DNA of 64,000 nt from Lota lota. Taxonomy: Eukaryota > Chordata > Actinopteri > Gadiformes > Lotidae. The stretch is from positions 5,526,001 through 5,590,000 of the forward strand of contig JACYXH010000175.1 of the NCBI GenBank assembly GCA_026745465.1, written 5' to 3'. Below, piece by piece: positions 24,901 to 36,922 of this stretch. Numbering within the stretch: position 1 is the first letter of the stretch; each line of letters opens with the position of its first letter. The notes beneath the pieces were generated by a model. The model had not been told where the DNA came from. It was given only the letters and a program-made list of their open reading frames with translations, and searched no databases. Position numbers and translations under genes: made by a program.

Positions 24901-25974
24901 CAAAGCTGAAGAGAAATTATTGTTCGATTGTAGAACGTCACCATTATGTTGTTCCTTCTTACTGTTTTGCTACTGTCTGCGACAGAATATGGTACAATGT
25001 CGGTTTATTTTGTGGCTTACTATTCAAAATGGAAATTAAACGCACAAATATTGTTAAACACACTACAATGGATAAGGAAATCCATTCCGCACTTTTGATC
25101 TTTCTGTGTAACATGTATCCTTTTATATCGAAAGTTCTCACTTTCACATATATACACAGGGCTTGTTTTCAAATCAACGACTCATACTTTTACTTTTATC
25201 AAACAGTAGGATATCTTGAACTTCAGAGGATAACAAATGATTAGTCTATGTTATAGGATAGATTTGATGACAACATCATTGTATGCTTCTGTTTACCTCG
25301 CTCTGGGCCAACTGTGATCTGCACGCTCACTTTAAATAATTGACTGAATAACAAAGGGGCCTGGTTTCACACAATGCACGTATCAATCAATACAGTCAGC
25401 CAGACCAACTAATCAGCCCGGGCCAGTGTTCTCTCCAAGGACATTTGACCAGATGTCTGTATCACATTTATAATCAGCCAGAGCTAAGATAAGTGCAAAT
25501 TATTTTATTTACTCCGTTTCTGCAACAACAACAAAAAACAGGTCATATGATTGAATTATATGCATGTATTTAGACCAATCAATGCACACTTCTGCCTTTG
25601 TTGGACCGTCAGTTATATGTGCCAGCTCGTGACAGACGATTTATGAAGAGGACAATAATCTGAATACGTAAGTTAGAATAATTTCCAAATGTTTTATTTT
25701 GTTACTTTTCTAATGTCTAAATATAAGTTTAAGGTATGTGAAAACCTGTTTCTCTTCATTAATAAATGACGATAAAGTGATGATGATTATACTTTCACTA
25801 ATACTCACACTTGTCCTTCTGTGTTCTATTTGAAGACATATATTTTATGTTATATGCCTGTAAGTATTCTAAGGCATTGTGTGGCAGTCAAATATTGATA
25901 TAGGTGACATACTAATATTTGACCTTGATACTTTTTTGTGGTGTGTAAATGTTTATTTTTGTTTATTTTGTTAG
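21904..25974. other. Intergenic region, slmap to abhd6
   Basis: About 4 kb, AT-rich, probably holding the slmap 3' UTR at its left end and the abhd6 promoter and 5' UTR at its right. A few open frames of 60-130 codons (for example near 24484-24855) have low-complexity or biased composition and no family features. I see no RNA gene, transposon coding region or conserved exon. Confidence 0.6.
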
Positions 25975-25981
25975 GTGCGCC

Positions 25982-28900
25982 ATGGCTGCTGATCTGGATG
26001 TGGTGAACCTGTTTGTAATTGCTGGTGCAACACTGGCTATTCCTATTGTGGCTTTTGTTGCATCCTTTCTTCTTTGGCCCTCAGCACTCATTAAAGTATA
26101 CCACTGGTAAGACATACAGTATACTACTACTGTTTGTTCTCTTCTCAACTATGATAATATGGTGTATTGTATGAGCAAGTGTCTGCCCCAATCCGAGATT
26201 TCCTAGCCAAACCTAGATGCCAACTAGGTCTGATTTTATTGCCATGGTTCTTGGATTCAAATCTACATTTGATTTGATCAACCGTGACAGCATTTAGTTT
26301 ATTTTTTGAAAATAAAACAAGACATGATATGCGTGTGTATGTGGGTCTGCGCGTGTATATGATATGCTTGAACACAACACAATGAACATTACAAATGCAC
26401 CTCATGTTGTTCAGGTACTGGAGACGGACCCTAGGCTTGCAGGTGCGCTACGCAGACTGTGGCGGCTACCGGTTCTGTTACTCCTGCAGGGGGAAGCCGG
26501 GAATGAGGCCCTCTATCCTTCTGTTGCATAGTTTCTCTGCTCACAAAGACACGTGGCTCACTGTTGTCAAGGTAATAAGAAGGCACAACAATGATTGATT
26601 AACATTCATCTTGGAACCAGATGTCCAACTATGTTATACCAGAACTTCTAGGGGGAGACAGCACAGAGCCTGGGCGGGAAACCAAAAACGGAAAGGGGCT
26701 GAGTTACACCTTGTTTCCTGTTTCGTTTCGGAGACATTCTACCAAAGACATTCTACCGAAGAGAAACTGATTCATGCAAAGTAGCTTTCAGAAGGGGATT
26801 TTGATAGGTGTATTTCTACAGTGGCCAGTCTACACGGTGGGGATTTAAAACCTTTAAAGACACTTTTTTACTGTTTACTAGTTGTGGCCGAGTTTTGGTT
26901 CACTATAAATAGCCAATTACGTGCTTATAGATCCCCGCTTCCAGCAACATGATTGATCCCAACAAATATGCAGCGAAAGAAAAATAAACGCCATGTTCAG
27001 CTAGATTTGACCTTGTCGGCCATCAGACTTTACATTAGTAATTAATGTCAATTTTTTTTTTACTAGATTAATATTAGATTAAGCAAATAAAATGTTGTGC
27101 CAGTTCAATCAAATGTGCCATCATTGCAATATTGCATGTCTTTGATGTGCCATGAATATTTAACAATTATAATAATACAACACATAATCAGAATGTATTT
27201 TTTCTGTATGTGTGTTTGTGTGTTGTTCTACTGAACTGCACAGCCTAATTAAGCACATAATAGTGCTTGTTCATTGCAACGTCACATCCCATCCATTTTG
27301 GAAGCATAGGATCAATGGAATGTTCGTTATTACGTTGGTAGTGGTGGTTTTTTGGTAATTGTTAAGTAATAAATCATGAAAGGATTTGTCATTATGGGGG
27401 AACATTGTTGTGTTTGAAGCTGCCACCGCGTGTCTCCTTCGAGACGTGGGAAAACATAATTTTCTTTAGACTATGTTATGGTTTTCACGTTGGTTTACAG
27501 TACTACAGCCCTGTATACATTTACAAAAGTCTGAAGATTTGAAGGGAAGGATTGCATGGAAATACTAGACCAGACATACATCTCAAGGACCCCCCTCTAT
27601 AAAAGTTTACTTCTTGCTTTTCCGCACAATTACCCCCAAAGATTATAAATATACATATCATCATTATGAATGGTAACCTCCCCCATTTTGTGCTTTAGTA
27701 TCTACCTAAACATCTGCACATTCTCTGTGTGGACATGCCTGGCCATGAGGGGACAACCAGAACCACTACGGATGATTATTCTATTCAAGGACAGGTCAGA
27801 AGGATCCGCCAGGTAGGTCTTTTTACAATATGATGCCATTTATCATTTTGGATCTTTCAAATAAAAACGTAGCATTCATTTTTGTCAAATAAACAAGCCA
27901 CAAAATACATCAATAATAATATATGTCTAATGGAGTTTTTGCGGCTTTCAATTTATATTATAGAGCTCAATTAATTTATCTCATTATGTAGTTTGTGGAG
28001 GCCATTCGCTTGAACAGGAAGCCCTTTCATTTGGTGGGAACCTCGATGGGGGGCAGTGTGGCTGGGGTCTATGCAGCCTGCTATCCGTCAGATATCTGTA
28101 GCATGACACTCATTTGTCCAGATGGTAAGTCTATACAATTTAATCTGTTAAAAATGTACAATCAAGTGTATAGTTGTCCCTGATTAGTTGACTTGTTGTA
28201 GTCCTACAGTATCAGGGCTTTTTCTTTTAAGAATATTACATTTCTTTAACTTTAACCCACAGGTATCAAACATTTATCTGAGACCAAATTCGACAACCAT
28301 CTACAGGACCTCCAGTATAATCAGTATACATTAAACATCCCACTGATCCCGACAACACCGGAGGAGATGGAGGACATGTTGAAACTCTGTTCCCATGTTC
28401 GCTTCAAGATCCCTCAGCAAGTCAGTTCCACATTTGTTTTCCTTTAAGTAAAATTATGTTTAAAGCATAGAGATGTAGACTCAACTAAAATATATTTCCT
28501 AATTCATGCAAGGTATTTTGTATCCATTGTTTAGATTCTTCAAGGTCTGGTAGATGTTCGGCTACCTCACAATGAATTTTACGAGGAAGGTTGGTGGATT
28601 GCTCAGTTGCTTATTGTCCATTAACCATATTTCCTTGATGTGAGCTAAAGTAAATTAATTTCTTTTGATTTCTTAAGTTTTCATGGAACTCATCAGCGAA
28701 AGATCAAGATATGCCTTACAAGAACACTTGCATCTGATTTCTGCACCTCTACAAATAATATGGGGCAAAAAGGACCAGGTATGATACAAATGTGTTTAAA
28801 ATGTTTAAAATGCATTAAATTATCTGGAATAGCAGATAATTCAAAGTTTTTTCCCATTAAGGTGGTGGATGTCTCTGGCGCTGCAGTCATTGAAAAACAT

Positions 28901-29032
28901 ATACCTGGGTGCAGAGTGGACCTGCTGGAGAACTGTGGCCACTCTGTGGTAATGGAAAAGCCCCGTCAAACAGCAAAACTGATATTAGAGTTTATCATCT
29001 CAAAGCAAAATACCACCAAGAAGTCATCGTGA
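25982..29032 (+). CDS. abhd6: Monoacylglycerol lipase ABHD6
   Basis: A membrane-anchored serine hydrolase that cleaves 2-arachidonoylglycerol and other monoacylglycerols. Eight exons (25982-26106, 26415-26571, 27699-27812, 27992-28124, 28263-28420, 28535-28589, 28678-28778, 28862-29032) encode 337 residues, the length I remember for human ABHD6. An N-terminal membrane segment (LFVIAGATLAIPIVAFVASF) precedes the alpha/beta-hydrolase fold. The catalytic triad is Ser150 in GTSMGG, Asp280 in GKKDQ and His308 in NCGHSVVME. The oxyanion-loop HGF motif reads H80-S81-F82, so Gly is replaced by Ser. The ATG is 7 bases after a splice acceptor, so a non-coding exon lies upstream. Neighbouring kctd6 matches the mammalian order. 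Confidence 0.96.
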
Positions 29033-29184
29033 AGTATAAACTGATACTTCTTGCAAGATTTAAATTAGGCCTACATAATGCATGCCTACTAAGTAAATAA
29101 GTGACATTAGCCTACCTATAAAGCCCTTGCCATAGGCCTTTGTATGTGTCTGGTTTCAGTTGATCTGCAAATATTGATATTTTC

Positions 29185-29190
29185 AATAAA
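29185..29190 (+). terminator. Polyadenylation signal of abhd6
   Basis: AATAAA 153 bases after the abhd6 stop codon. Confidence 0.7.
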
Positions 29191-29199
29191 ATACAAATT

Positions 29200-30392
29200 A
29201 TGGAACTAAACATTGATGATCCACGCTCCTCCGTGTGTGTGTTGCACCAATCCACTCTCTCAACTTGACCGTCATGTGGGGCGCAATTTTTTTACTGCAG
29301 CATTCAAATCTCCCTGCCTCCCAGCACCTCCTGTGTGTCCTCCCGGCCCGTGTAAATGCTATAGAATCCGGAGCTAAGGGGCAATTGCGGAAGACAAAAG
29401 AGCTGGTAACCCTTTTTCTTAGGTATACGTCTTATATGAATTATAACCAATTAGCAAGCAAGCAGCTAACATGAGCTAACGGTATTTAGCATCTACTTTC
29501 TGATAAGCTATCCAGCTCAAACTACTATTAGCAGACAGCAGTGCACAATAACCTACTGCATTTCTTTGGTTGATGACTAAACGGCACCACATGTTAGTTT
29601 GCATTCGTGAATGGCTTTAATGATATATTCATTTGTTAACATGGATGTGTATCGCATGCTAGGCTAGCCTGTTAGCTTCATTCAGTTCATGTCTATGCAT
29701 TGAAACACTTACTTGTGTTGCAATGTAACGTTGACTTTAACGCGATTTACCAGCAAATACGAGTTTAACTACTTGTATGGCATAATCCAACGGCAACCAC
29801 TACAGTCCTATTTATTAAGATCTTAAAACATTCACGTCACGTTTTCCAACTTCTGCAAATCCAGGTGTCCAGACAATGTTGCCATACACCGCGGCATGTC
29901 TGAAGCTGGTTTGCTTTATCTAGGCCTACTATGAATTATTAACACTGGCTAAAAATACCCCCTCCCAAGTTTACAAGGCAAGACGAGGAAGCTATTTTTT
30001 TGCTGCATAGCATCAATCATGGAAGTTATTTAGAATTGTTTTTAATTTAATGATTAAAACCAATACTATTATTGTGTTTTGATTATTATTATTTTTTTTT
30101 TTTTACAGGTGACATTCAAGTAGCATCATCCCCACACTGTTCAGGATCTGACCGTGAAGTGGGTATCTTAGTTAACAAATGGATAATGGAGATTGGGGCC
30201 ATAGGGTGAGTTTAATAAATCACTAATGAATTCTGAAAATGACAGCCATCACCAAGTAAAAGTACATCCCTCCCTCTGTTTTTTACATTAGGAGGATTAA
30301 CAACATCAATGCCTCTAAATGAATCATGCATTGGCACTGTTTTCCCCATTACAATACGACACATTTATTGCTCTTTCCTCTTATTTGTTTAG
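29200..30392 (+). promoter_or_regulatory. kctd6 promoter and non-coding 5' exon
   Basis: An untranslated exon is supported at 30109-30205 (acceptor TTTTACAG, donor GTGAGT). The first exon probably ends near 29405 (AAGAGCTG|GTAACC). The coding exon then starts exactly at its acceptor. Promoter placement near 29.2-29.4 kb is inferred. Confidence 0.5.
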
Positions 30393-31079
30393 ATGAACAA
30401 TCCTGTTACCTTGAATGTCGGCGGCCACCTTTACACCACCAGTTTATCAACCTTGCAGCGCTATTCAGACTCCATGCTGGGGGCCATGTTTCGCGGAGAC
30501 TTCCCCACAACCCAAGACTCAAAAGGGAACTACTTCATTGATCGTGACGGAACACTATTCCGGTACATCTTGAACTTTCTTCGAACGTCCGAGCTGACAC
30601 TTCCCGTGGACTTTACCGAAATAGACCTGCTAAGGAAAGAGGCCGATTTCTACCAGATTGAACCGTTGATCCAGTGCCTTCATGACCCCAAGCCACTCTA
30701 CCCTCCCGACATCTTTGAGCAAGTTGTTGAACTCTCGAGCACGAGGAAACTCTCTAAATATTCCAACCCCGTAGCTGTGATAATCACACAGCTCACCATC
30801 ACTACCAAGGTGCATTCGCTACTGGAGGGAATCTGCAAAAACTTCACAAAGTGGAACAAACACATGATGGACACTAGAGACTGCCAGGTGTCCTTTACGT
30901 TTGGACCGTGTGATTATCACCAGGAGGTGAACCTGCGGGTGCACCTCATGGATTACATCATGAAACAAGGCTTCACGATCCGCAACACGCGGGTTCATCA
31001 CATGAGCGAGCGTGCAAACGAGAACACAGTGGAGCACCACTGGACTTTCTGTAGGCCGGCACGCATAGTCGAGGACTGA
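30393..31079 (+). CDS. kctd6: BTB/POZ protein KCTD6
   Basis: A single coding exon of 228 residues. KCTD6 is a substrate adaptor for cullin-3 ubiquitin ligases and is linked in mammals to HDAC1 degradation in Hedgehog signalling and to ankyrin turnover. The BTB/T1 domain begins at residue 4 (PVTLNVGGHLYTTSLSTLQR) and extends to about 105, including DRDGTLFRYILNFLRT. The C-terminal KCTD region ends with HHWTFCRPARIVED. The start codon directly follows a splice acceptor (AG at 30391-30392), so all upstream exons are untranslated. Length and sequence appear near-identical to the mammalian protein as I recall it. Confidence 0.97.
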   Translation: MNNPVTLNVGGHLYTTSLSTLQRYSDSMLGAMFRGDFPTTQDSKGNYFIDRDGTLFRYILNFLRTSELTLPVDFTEIDLLRKEADFYQIEPLIQCLHDPKPLYPPDIFEQVVELSSTRKLSKYSNPVAVIITQLTITTKVHSLLEGICKNFTKWNKHMMDTRDCQVSFTFGPCDYHQEVNLRVHLMDYIMKQGFTIRNTRVHHMSERANENTVEHHWTFCRPARIVED

Positions 31080-31222
31080 GCTATGACAGAACTGTTGCTT
31101 CAATAGTGGATGTTTGTCAATGTAAAACAAATGAATCAATACGTCTCTTGTTTGTTTTGGTATGTGACAATAGGTCAGAATGTAGTACATACATACAATA
31201 TGTAAGGCACACAATCTTGACA

Positions 31223-31228
31223 AATAAA
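31223..31228 (+). terminator. Polyadenylation signal of kctd6
   Basis: AATAAA 144 bases after the kctd6 stop codon. Confidence 0.7.
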
Positions 31229-31239
31229 GTTTATGGAAA

Positions 31240-32474
31240 TACACTTAAATTCTGTTAAATTATTGGAACTAAATCTGTGGAAACTGATCATAAACTGCAA
31301 GTGCATAGAAACAGAGAAATATTAGTGAACTTTTTTATATCAATAAACAGCAATTAGATGTGTCTAAAAAATTATTAAATATTCCCAACCAATCATTGAT
31401 AATGAAACAATGCATATTTAATGTTTTTTTTAGGGCTATTGCAAATTACCACTAAGGTCATGGTATGGGTTGTGGACACCAAAGATGTGTTAGAATAGTT
31501 GAATGTCACTGTTGAGTCTAATGTGTTTTTACACCCAATATAGTAAAAACTAAAAAACATTTTACAAAGCCGAATAAGCAGAACCAAGGTCATTTTCATA
31601 TTGTTTCAATTCATAAATTAAATGATTGGTTTATCAGTTTTTACATTAGTTTTCCTTAGCATGGCTAGAGGTGTTGCATGTGGATGGTTCTATGTCTAGG
31701 GTTATTTGGATATATCGGCACTATGATGTTACAAAGTAGAACTCATTGCTTATGTTCATTTTCTCCTCCAGAAAAATAAAACAATTTGCATAATAATCAT
31801 AGCTGGTATTATTTTCAACAACAAATATTTTCATTTAACTAGGATTTTAAGAGCAAGAAAATATATAAAGAACCGGTGAGCTGTAACAACTAGTACCAAC
31901 CTACAAACAAACGAATGCAAATACCGAAGTGGATATCATATCATTGATAGATTTATAGTTACAATTTGAATTAGATTTTACTCTGAATAGGTCTACTTGT
32001 ATTATTATAAACCATACCACATATAACCACTTCACATACGAATATATATGATATAATTATATTGGAATTTCACTAATTATCCATCCCTGTAAAATTGACT
32101 TTACAAATGTTAGTGTTATTGGTACTCTAAAAACTGCTGTTACTAAACTGCAGTAGATGGCGAATGAGAACCTTACCTAAACCTCACATCCATAAAAAAA
32201 ACTAAAAACATCCGGCTATGAGGTGTGAATGTTTTTGTGTCTGAACCTACCGCGTGGACGTCTCTCGCACCACATCTTAGAATTATAAACTAGTTGCCGT
32301 ATAACTCCGCCCGTTTAGTTAGTGCCTGTCACAAAACATTCATTCCTTTTCGGTGGCGTCACAAAAAGGACATGCTGCTGCGCAGTTAGCCAATACAGTA
32401 CGTTTTTATAAATGTATGTGACAATCGTTGCTCTCGTTTAAGAATAATAAATTAGCAAGTGCCCGCTGTTTAAG
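31240..32474. other. Intergenic region, kctd6 to uqcc5
   Basis: AT-rich and without recognisable genes. The last 250 bases hold the uqcc5 promoter, including a CCGCCC-like GC element (ACTCCGCCCGTTT near 32305). Confidence 0.5.
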
Positions 32475-33200
32475 ATGTTTCGAAAGAGTCAAAACATAAA
32501 GTATATACTCAGTCTTGTGCCGGGTAAACGCCGTCTTGGAACGTACAGATTCCTTCCGATATTCTTTTGCATAGGCGGTGTCATGGAATGGATCATGATC
32601 AACGTGAGGATAGGAAGGGAGACATTCTGTAAGTATAGTTCTTCAATGGTTCCTCAATCTTCTCTAGCAATCTCTAATGACCTACATGTGATCTAGAAGG
32701 TTACATCGTCGCCATTTTATTTGACGTAGGAATCAAACGCTAATCATATTTTAAAACGATCGACACATACAATGTAACGTAAGAGGACAATATCAAGTAA
32801 CGTTAACGCATCTCACCCCAATCTAAATTGTGGAACTAGTGACCTACGCCAAACGCGTTGCATAAAATGTCGAAAACAATTGGGCATGCTTCTGCATACA
32901 AGTGAAATGTAGGCCTACTGAACACTATGTAGGCCTAATAAAGGTCCCCCTACTGTCGATTACCTCTTAGGATGTCCCGTGCCTTTCTCTCAGAATTAGA
33001 GATAAATAGACCTTCCCTGACAGGATATCAAACCAACTTATGTGTGTATCCATGAATCCACAATAATGTTTTCTTGCCAATTTTATTGAGTGCTTATAAT
33101 CATCCTTCTATTGTTTTTGCCAGATGATGTCTACAGAAGAAAACAGTCAGAAAGATCATACCAGCAGAAGATTGCTGATGGCCTGATGGAAGTCAAATAA
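32475..33200 (+). CDS. uqcc5: Complex III assembly factor UQCC5 (SMIM4)
   Basis: A small inner-mitochondrial-membrane protein required for ubiquinol-cytochrome c reductase (complex III) assembly. Two exons, 32475-32628 and 33124-33200, encode 76 residues; the human protein is about 70. Diagnostic sequence is VPGKRRLGTYRFLPIFF and GGVMEWIMINVRIGRETF, then YDVYRRKQSERSYQQK across the splice. One hydrophobic segment lies around residues 27-43. The last codon and stop overlap an AATAAA hexamer. The start is the first ATG after an AT-rich leader. The gene is convergent with ogn, with 531 bases between the stop codons. Confidence 0.95.
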
Positions 33201-33201
33201 A
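33196..33201 (+). terminator. AATAAA overlapping the uqcc5 stop codon
   Basis: The hexamer includes the TAA stop at 33198-33200. No other perfect AATAAA was seen before the end of the convergent ogn gene, so this may be the real signal, or a variant hexamer may be used downstream. Confidence 0.35.
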
Positions 33202-33657
33202 TGTTGGACGTTGGAACAAAACGGTTTTGACATAAGTAACTGTGGACTCAGGGCTCTGAAGGCTTGTTTACATCAAGCTGAAATTAATAGACAATTGTGT
33301 AAAGATCAGTCTTGCACATGCAATGCTATCTGAACATCCAACAGTAGTATTTTTTTGCAACACATTGTATTCAAATCATTGGACCATATAGGGAAATAAG
33401 CCTCATTTTGGAAATATTTATTACCAGAATTACTTGACATGTTGTTTCATGCCATTTTTTCACTGCCTGCAAATTCCACAAGGATTTGTTTAGTTCACAA
33501 CATGAGAATTCTATGAAATGATATAAGTGTGAATGAGGAAACAGAAAGAAGCTTAACATATACCTATACACAATGTTAAAAGAAAAAATAAGTAGAGGAC
33601 AATTTGTAAAAAAAAAAAAGAAGAAAAAAAAGCCCTTTCAATTGGAGGACTGATGAA

Positions 33658-33663
33658 TTTATT
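33658..33663 (-). terminator. Candidate polyadenylation signal of ogn
   Basis: TTTATT on plus reads AATAAA on minus, 69 bases after the ogn stop codon. Confidence 0.6.
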
Positions 33664-33731
33664 TCTCCATTTCCTGCTGATCACTTAGACCTCAGCTATT
33701 TCCCCAAATCATGCTTTGGTTATGTAATACT

Positions 33732-35160
33732 TTATCGGTAAAGTCCAGTTGGAAGATTCCGCAGACAGATGAAGCTGTTTGGGTGCTGAGCTAAGACAAG
33801 TGGGTTGCCATCCAGTCTCACCTCTTCCATGGCGCTTCGAATGTACTGAGTGGTGTTGCCTTTGCAAAATGTCTGATCAGTAATTGTATTGATATTGTTG
33901 TTCTGTAGCAGGAGAGAAAATAAACATATTTACTAAACAAAGACCATTGAAAATATCATGATATGACATGGTAAAGGATTTTCCTTATTAACTTACATTG
34001 AGGTGAACAACTTGTAGAGACTCGGGAAGTTGTGGTATTACTTCCAGTTCATTGTTTCCAAGGTATAGATAAGCCAGTTCGGAAAGTTTCTGCACACAAG
34101 ACATTGATGCACTTTTCAGATTATCTAATTTATTTTTGAACTGAATTTTAATCTTGGATACCTTGTATCATATCTTACCTTGAAAGCATTGGACTTCACA
34201 CCCTTGGATTTAAGACGGTTGAAATTGGCATTCAATGTTATTAGTTTGCTGGGTAGCATTGGCAGTTTTGTCAGTTTGTTTGCAGCCAGATAGAGCTCCT
34301 CAAGATTGGGAAGTTTGGAAAAAGCCCCATCTTCTATCTCGCTGATTATGTTTCCGGTCAGGTCAATTCTTTTTAATGTTACTGAAAAGAAAGAAGACCC
34401 AAACATAATTTGGGTTTGGCCAAGATATTTACCAAAAAGTAAACATTTGGACCAATCTGTCATCGATGCAAAATATCATACGGAACAAACATTAACTAGT
34501 TAATCCATTTATTTACCCATATCAGCAAAGTCTTTGTTTTTTATTTTATTAATCTTGTTGTAGCGTGCATAAAGGTATGCTGTTTCTCTTGGCAGTGCTG
34601 GGACGGCTGAAATTTGGGGGGACACCTCGCAGTACACCGATCCAATCAGGCATACACAGAGCAGGCACGTGGGCATCCCTGAATTGTATGATTTAGTCAA
34701 AAACATATATTAACATTGAAAGGTTAGATGCACAGTCTATTTGGAAAGATAATGCACAATGCTACACATATTGGATTATACCCGTTAAGATAATATAAGT
34801 TAGACATTTTTACTTTATACTTGATTTTTTGTTTTTCATCTGTGCAAATTACATTACCAGCAGCATCTGGTTCTGCTGGTAAGTCTTGAGGGAACTCAGG
34901 AATGGTCACAATGTCTATCTGCAAAGACACGACACACCTTGAAGGTATTACATATTTCAGTGGCAAACTTGGAATACAATTTGTGTCATACTATTTCTGC
35001 AATTCTACAATATCTGAGACTCGAGACAATGTATTTAATTAACACTGTTGAGTTTTGTTACCTTGGGTGCCCTTGCTTCAATATATCCATTCTTTGCTGG
35101 AGAACATAGCACTAGTAATGGAATTGTAAAAATCACGCAGATTAACATCCTGAAGTGCAT
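33732..35160 (-). CDS. ogn: Osteoglycin / mimecan (class III small leucine-rich proteoglycan)
   Basis: A secreted extracellular-matrix protein involved in collagen fibril regulation. Six coding exons (35062-35160, 34858-34918, 34517-34678, 34179-34381, 33997-34089, 33732-33902) give 262 residues. A signal peptide ([20 protein letters not shown]) is followed by a short acidic or extended region. The N-terminal cysteine cluster C-x2-C-x-C-x6-C in [15 protein letters not shown] is the class III SLRP pattern. Leucine-rich repeats follow ([33 protein letters not shown]). The C-terminal ear repeat ends [17 protein letters not shown], almost the mammalian mimecan ending. The protein is shorter than mammalian OGN (about 298), mainly in the N-terminal region. 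The other SLRPs that flank OGN in mammals (OMD, ASPN, ECM2) are absent here. Confidence 0.94.
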
Positions 35161-36661
35161 TTTCTCTTAATTTCCTATGAGGAAAGGCTTGTGAATAGGT
35201 AGCTGTTTGCTGGGCTGTGATCTGGCATACTAGTGATCAGGAAAACTTTCCATGCGGTTTTCATTAAGCTGCCAGTAGACTTTTGGGTAAAAAAGGAAAA
35301 GAGAATTTAACTCAATATTTGCTGTGCTTCTTTTTTGTTTTTGATAAAGTAGTTGCATTTTGCATAAATAAAGACTATAGACTATATAGGTGCACTATGG
35401 GATAGTTTCTCTACATTGTGAATGAGGTATTGAGGTCATCAAAAACCAAATATTGACCGCTATGCCTACTTAAATTCAAATTATCCTATTTTTCTATTTA
35501 TTATTTTTTCATGCTTTCATTTCATTTAATTAAATATAAAATTTCTGAATAATTATTTTAAAACTAGGTACACTGGGTGTTATTAAGAACGTTAAACTAC
35601 AAATATTCTCTTTTAAACGTCTAATCTTCATGCCCTATACACAAAAAGTAACGGTAATGGTCCTTCTCATTTGGCATGGATTTTCCCCCAACTGCTAAAC
35701 TGTGTGTCATCATTAAATTTTATCCCATTCCACCCACACAACTTTTCCCTACGTTTTCCCACTCCAAAATTACTTCCCATATAATGCTGAACACAACACT
35801 CCATTCCATCCAATTTCTTCTGTCTCTTGGCATTTGTTCAAAACCAGAATTTGCAGAGTAGCCCCGATATGTCGATATTGTAAAAGCTTCTATGTTCCAT
35901 GATTCTGTTATCAAATCATGAATGTTTGAGATGTTATCATTACACAATCACATGTTTCTCATAATTTTTGTCAAATACAAATTCTGTCTCCAACTTCTCG
36001 CACAACTTGGCGACATGTTGTCACACTCCTTTCACTATTAGCATAGAGATGAATTACCCTCTGTGTGCCAAAATAACTGTTTATTCAATTCTGAAGTAAT
36101 TATCTATGAATGTTACAACCATTCATAATTGTGGCATGAATGGTTATGACCAATGATGAAATACACCCATCCGTATTGTAATTATACAACATATTTTAAT
36201 GTATTTATGTGAAGGTTAAGATTAGTAAGTGGTTGATAAAATTTCAGAGCATTGATGTTTAAGTGACACTTACTACACTCAGCAGAAATGGAAGGCAATA
36301 GGGCTGCAGTTGATTGTTTTACTTATAAACAAAGATTGGGATACAAGATTTGTAAACAAACATCACTTGTTTGCTTTTGACAGAATATGCTTCTGTTTGA
36401 GGTTATAATGGTGTGTGAGCAATTGCACATGTTTATATTAAATTAAATCAAACGTTTTCAAGTACTGCTAAGTATTGTTACCAATGTCTTACTTATATTT
36501 AAGATGCTGCCCTTCCCCCGAGCCACTTGCTAAACATGATGAACAACTCGGCTAGTTAACTTGCTCAATAATGAAAAGAAATATCTGCAGTGGTATTAGT
36601 ATACTAACATCTTGGGAATGTTGAGATGATGTTGAACCAATCAAATTAAATTTGTGGTAAT

Positions 36662-36922
36662 ACTTTACAATAAGGGTACATTAATTAACGAATAATTAAC
36701 ATAGTTAACACAGTAATAAACATTAACCAATGGTCTAGTAATCATTTACTAACGGTGTTCATGTTAAGTAATGGTGTTCATGTTAACTGAGGTATTTAGG
36801 TTTTAACAGGGTTAACCCTAGCCAGCTACCCCTAACCCCTATGCTAATACTATATAATAATACCTATTACTGCATTAACCAATGTTAATGAAGGGTTAAT
36901 TAATGGACCCTTATTGTAAAGT
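36662..36922. mobile_element. MITE with terminal inverted repeats ACTTTACAATAAGGGT
   Basis: ACTTTACAATAAGGGT at the left end is mirrored by ACCCTTATTGTAAAGT at the right end, and the arms stay largely complementary for about 28 bases (continuing CATTAATTAAC). The 261-bp element has a TTAA-rich interior and no coding capacity. I recall similar ends as common in fish genomes; family assignment needs a repeat library. Confidence 0.8.
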
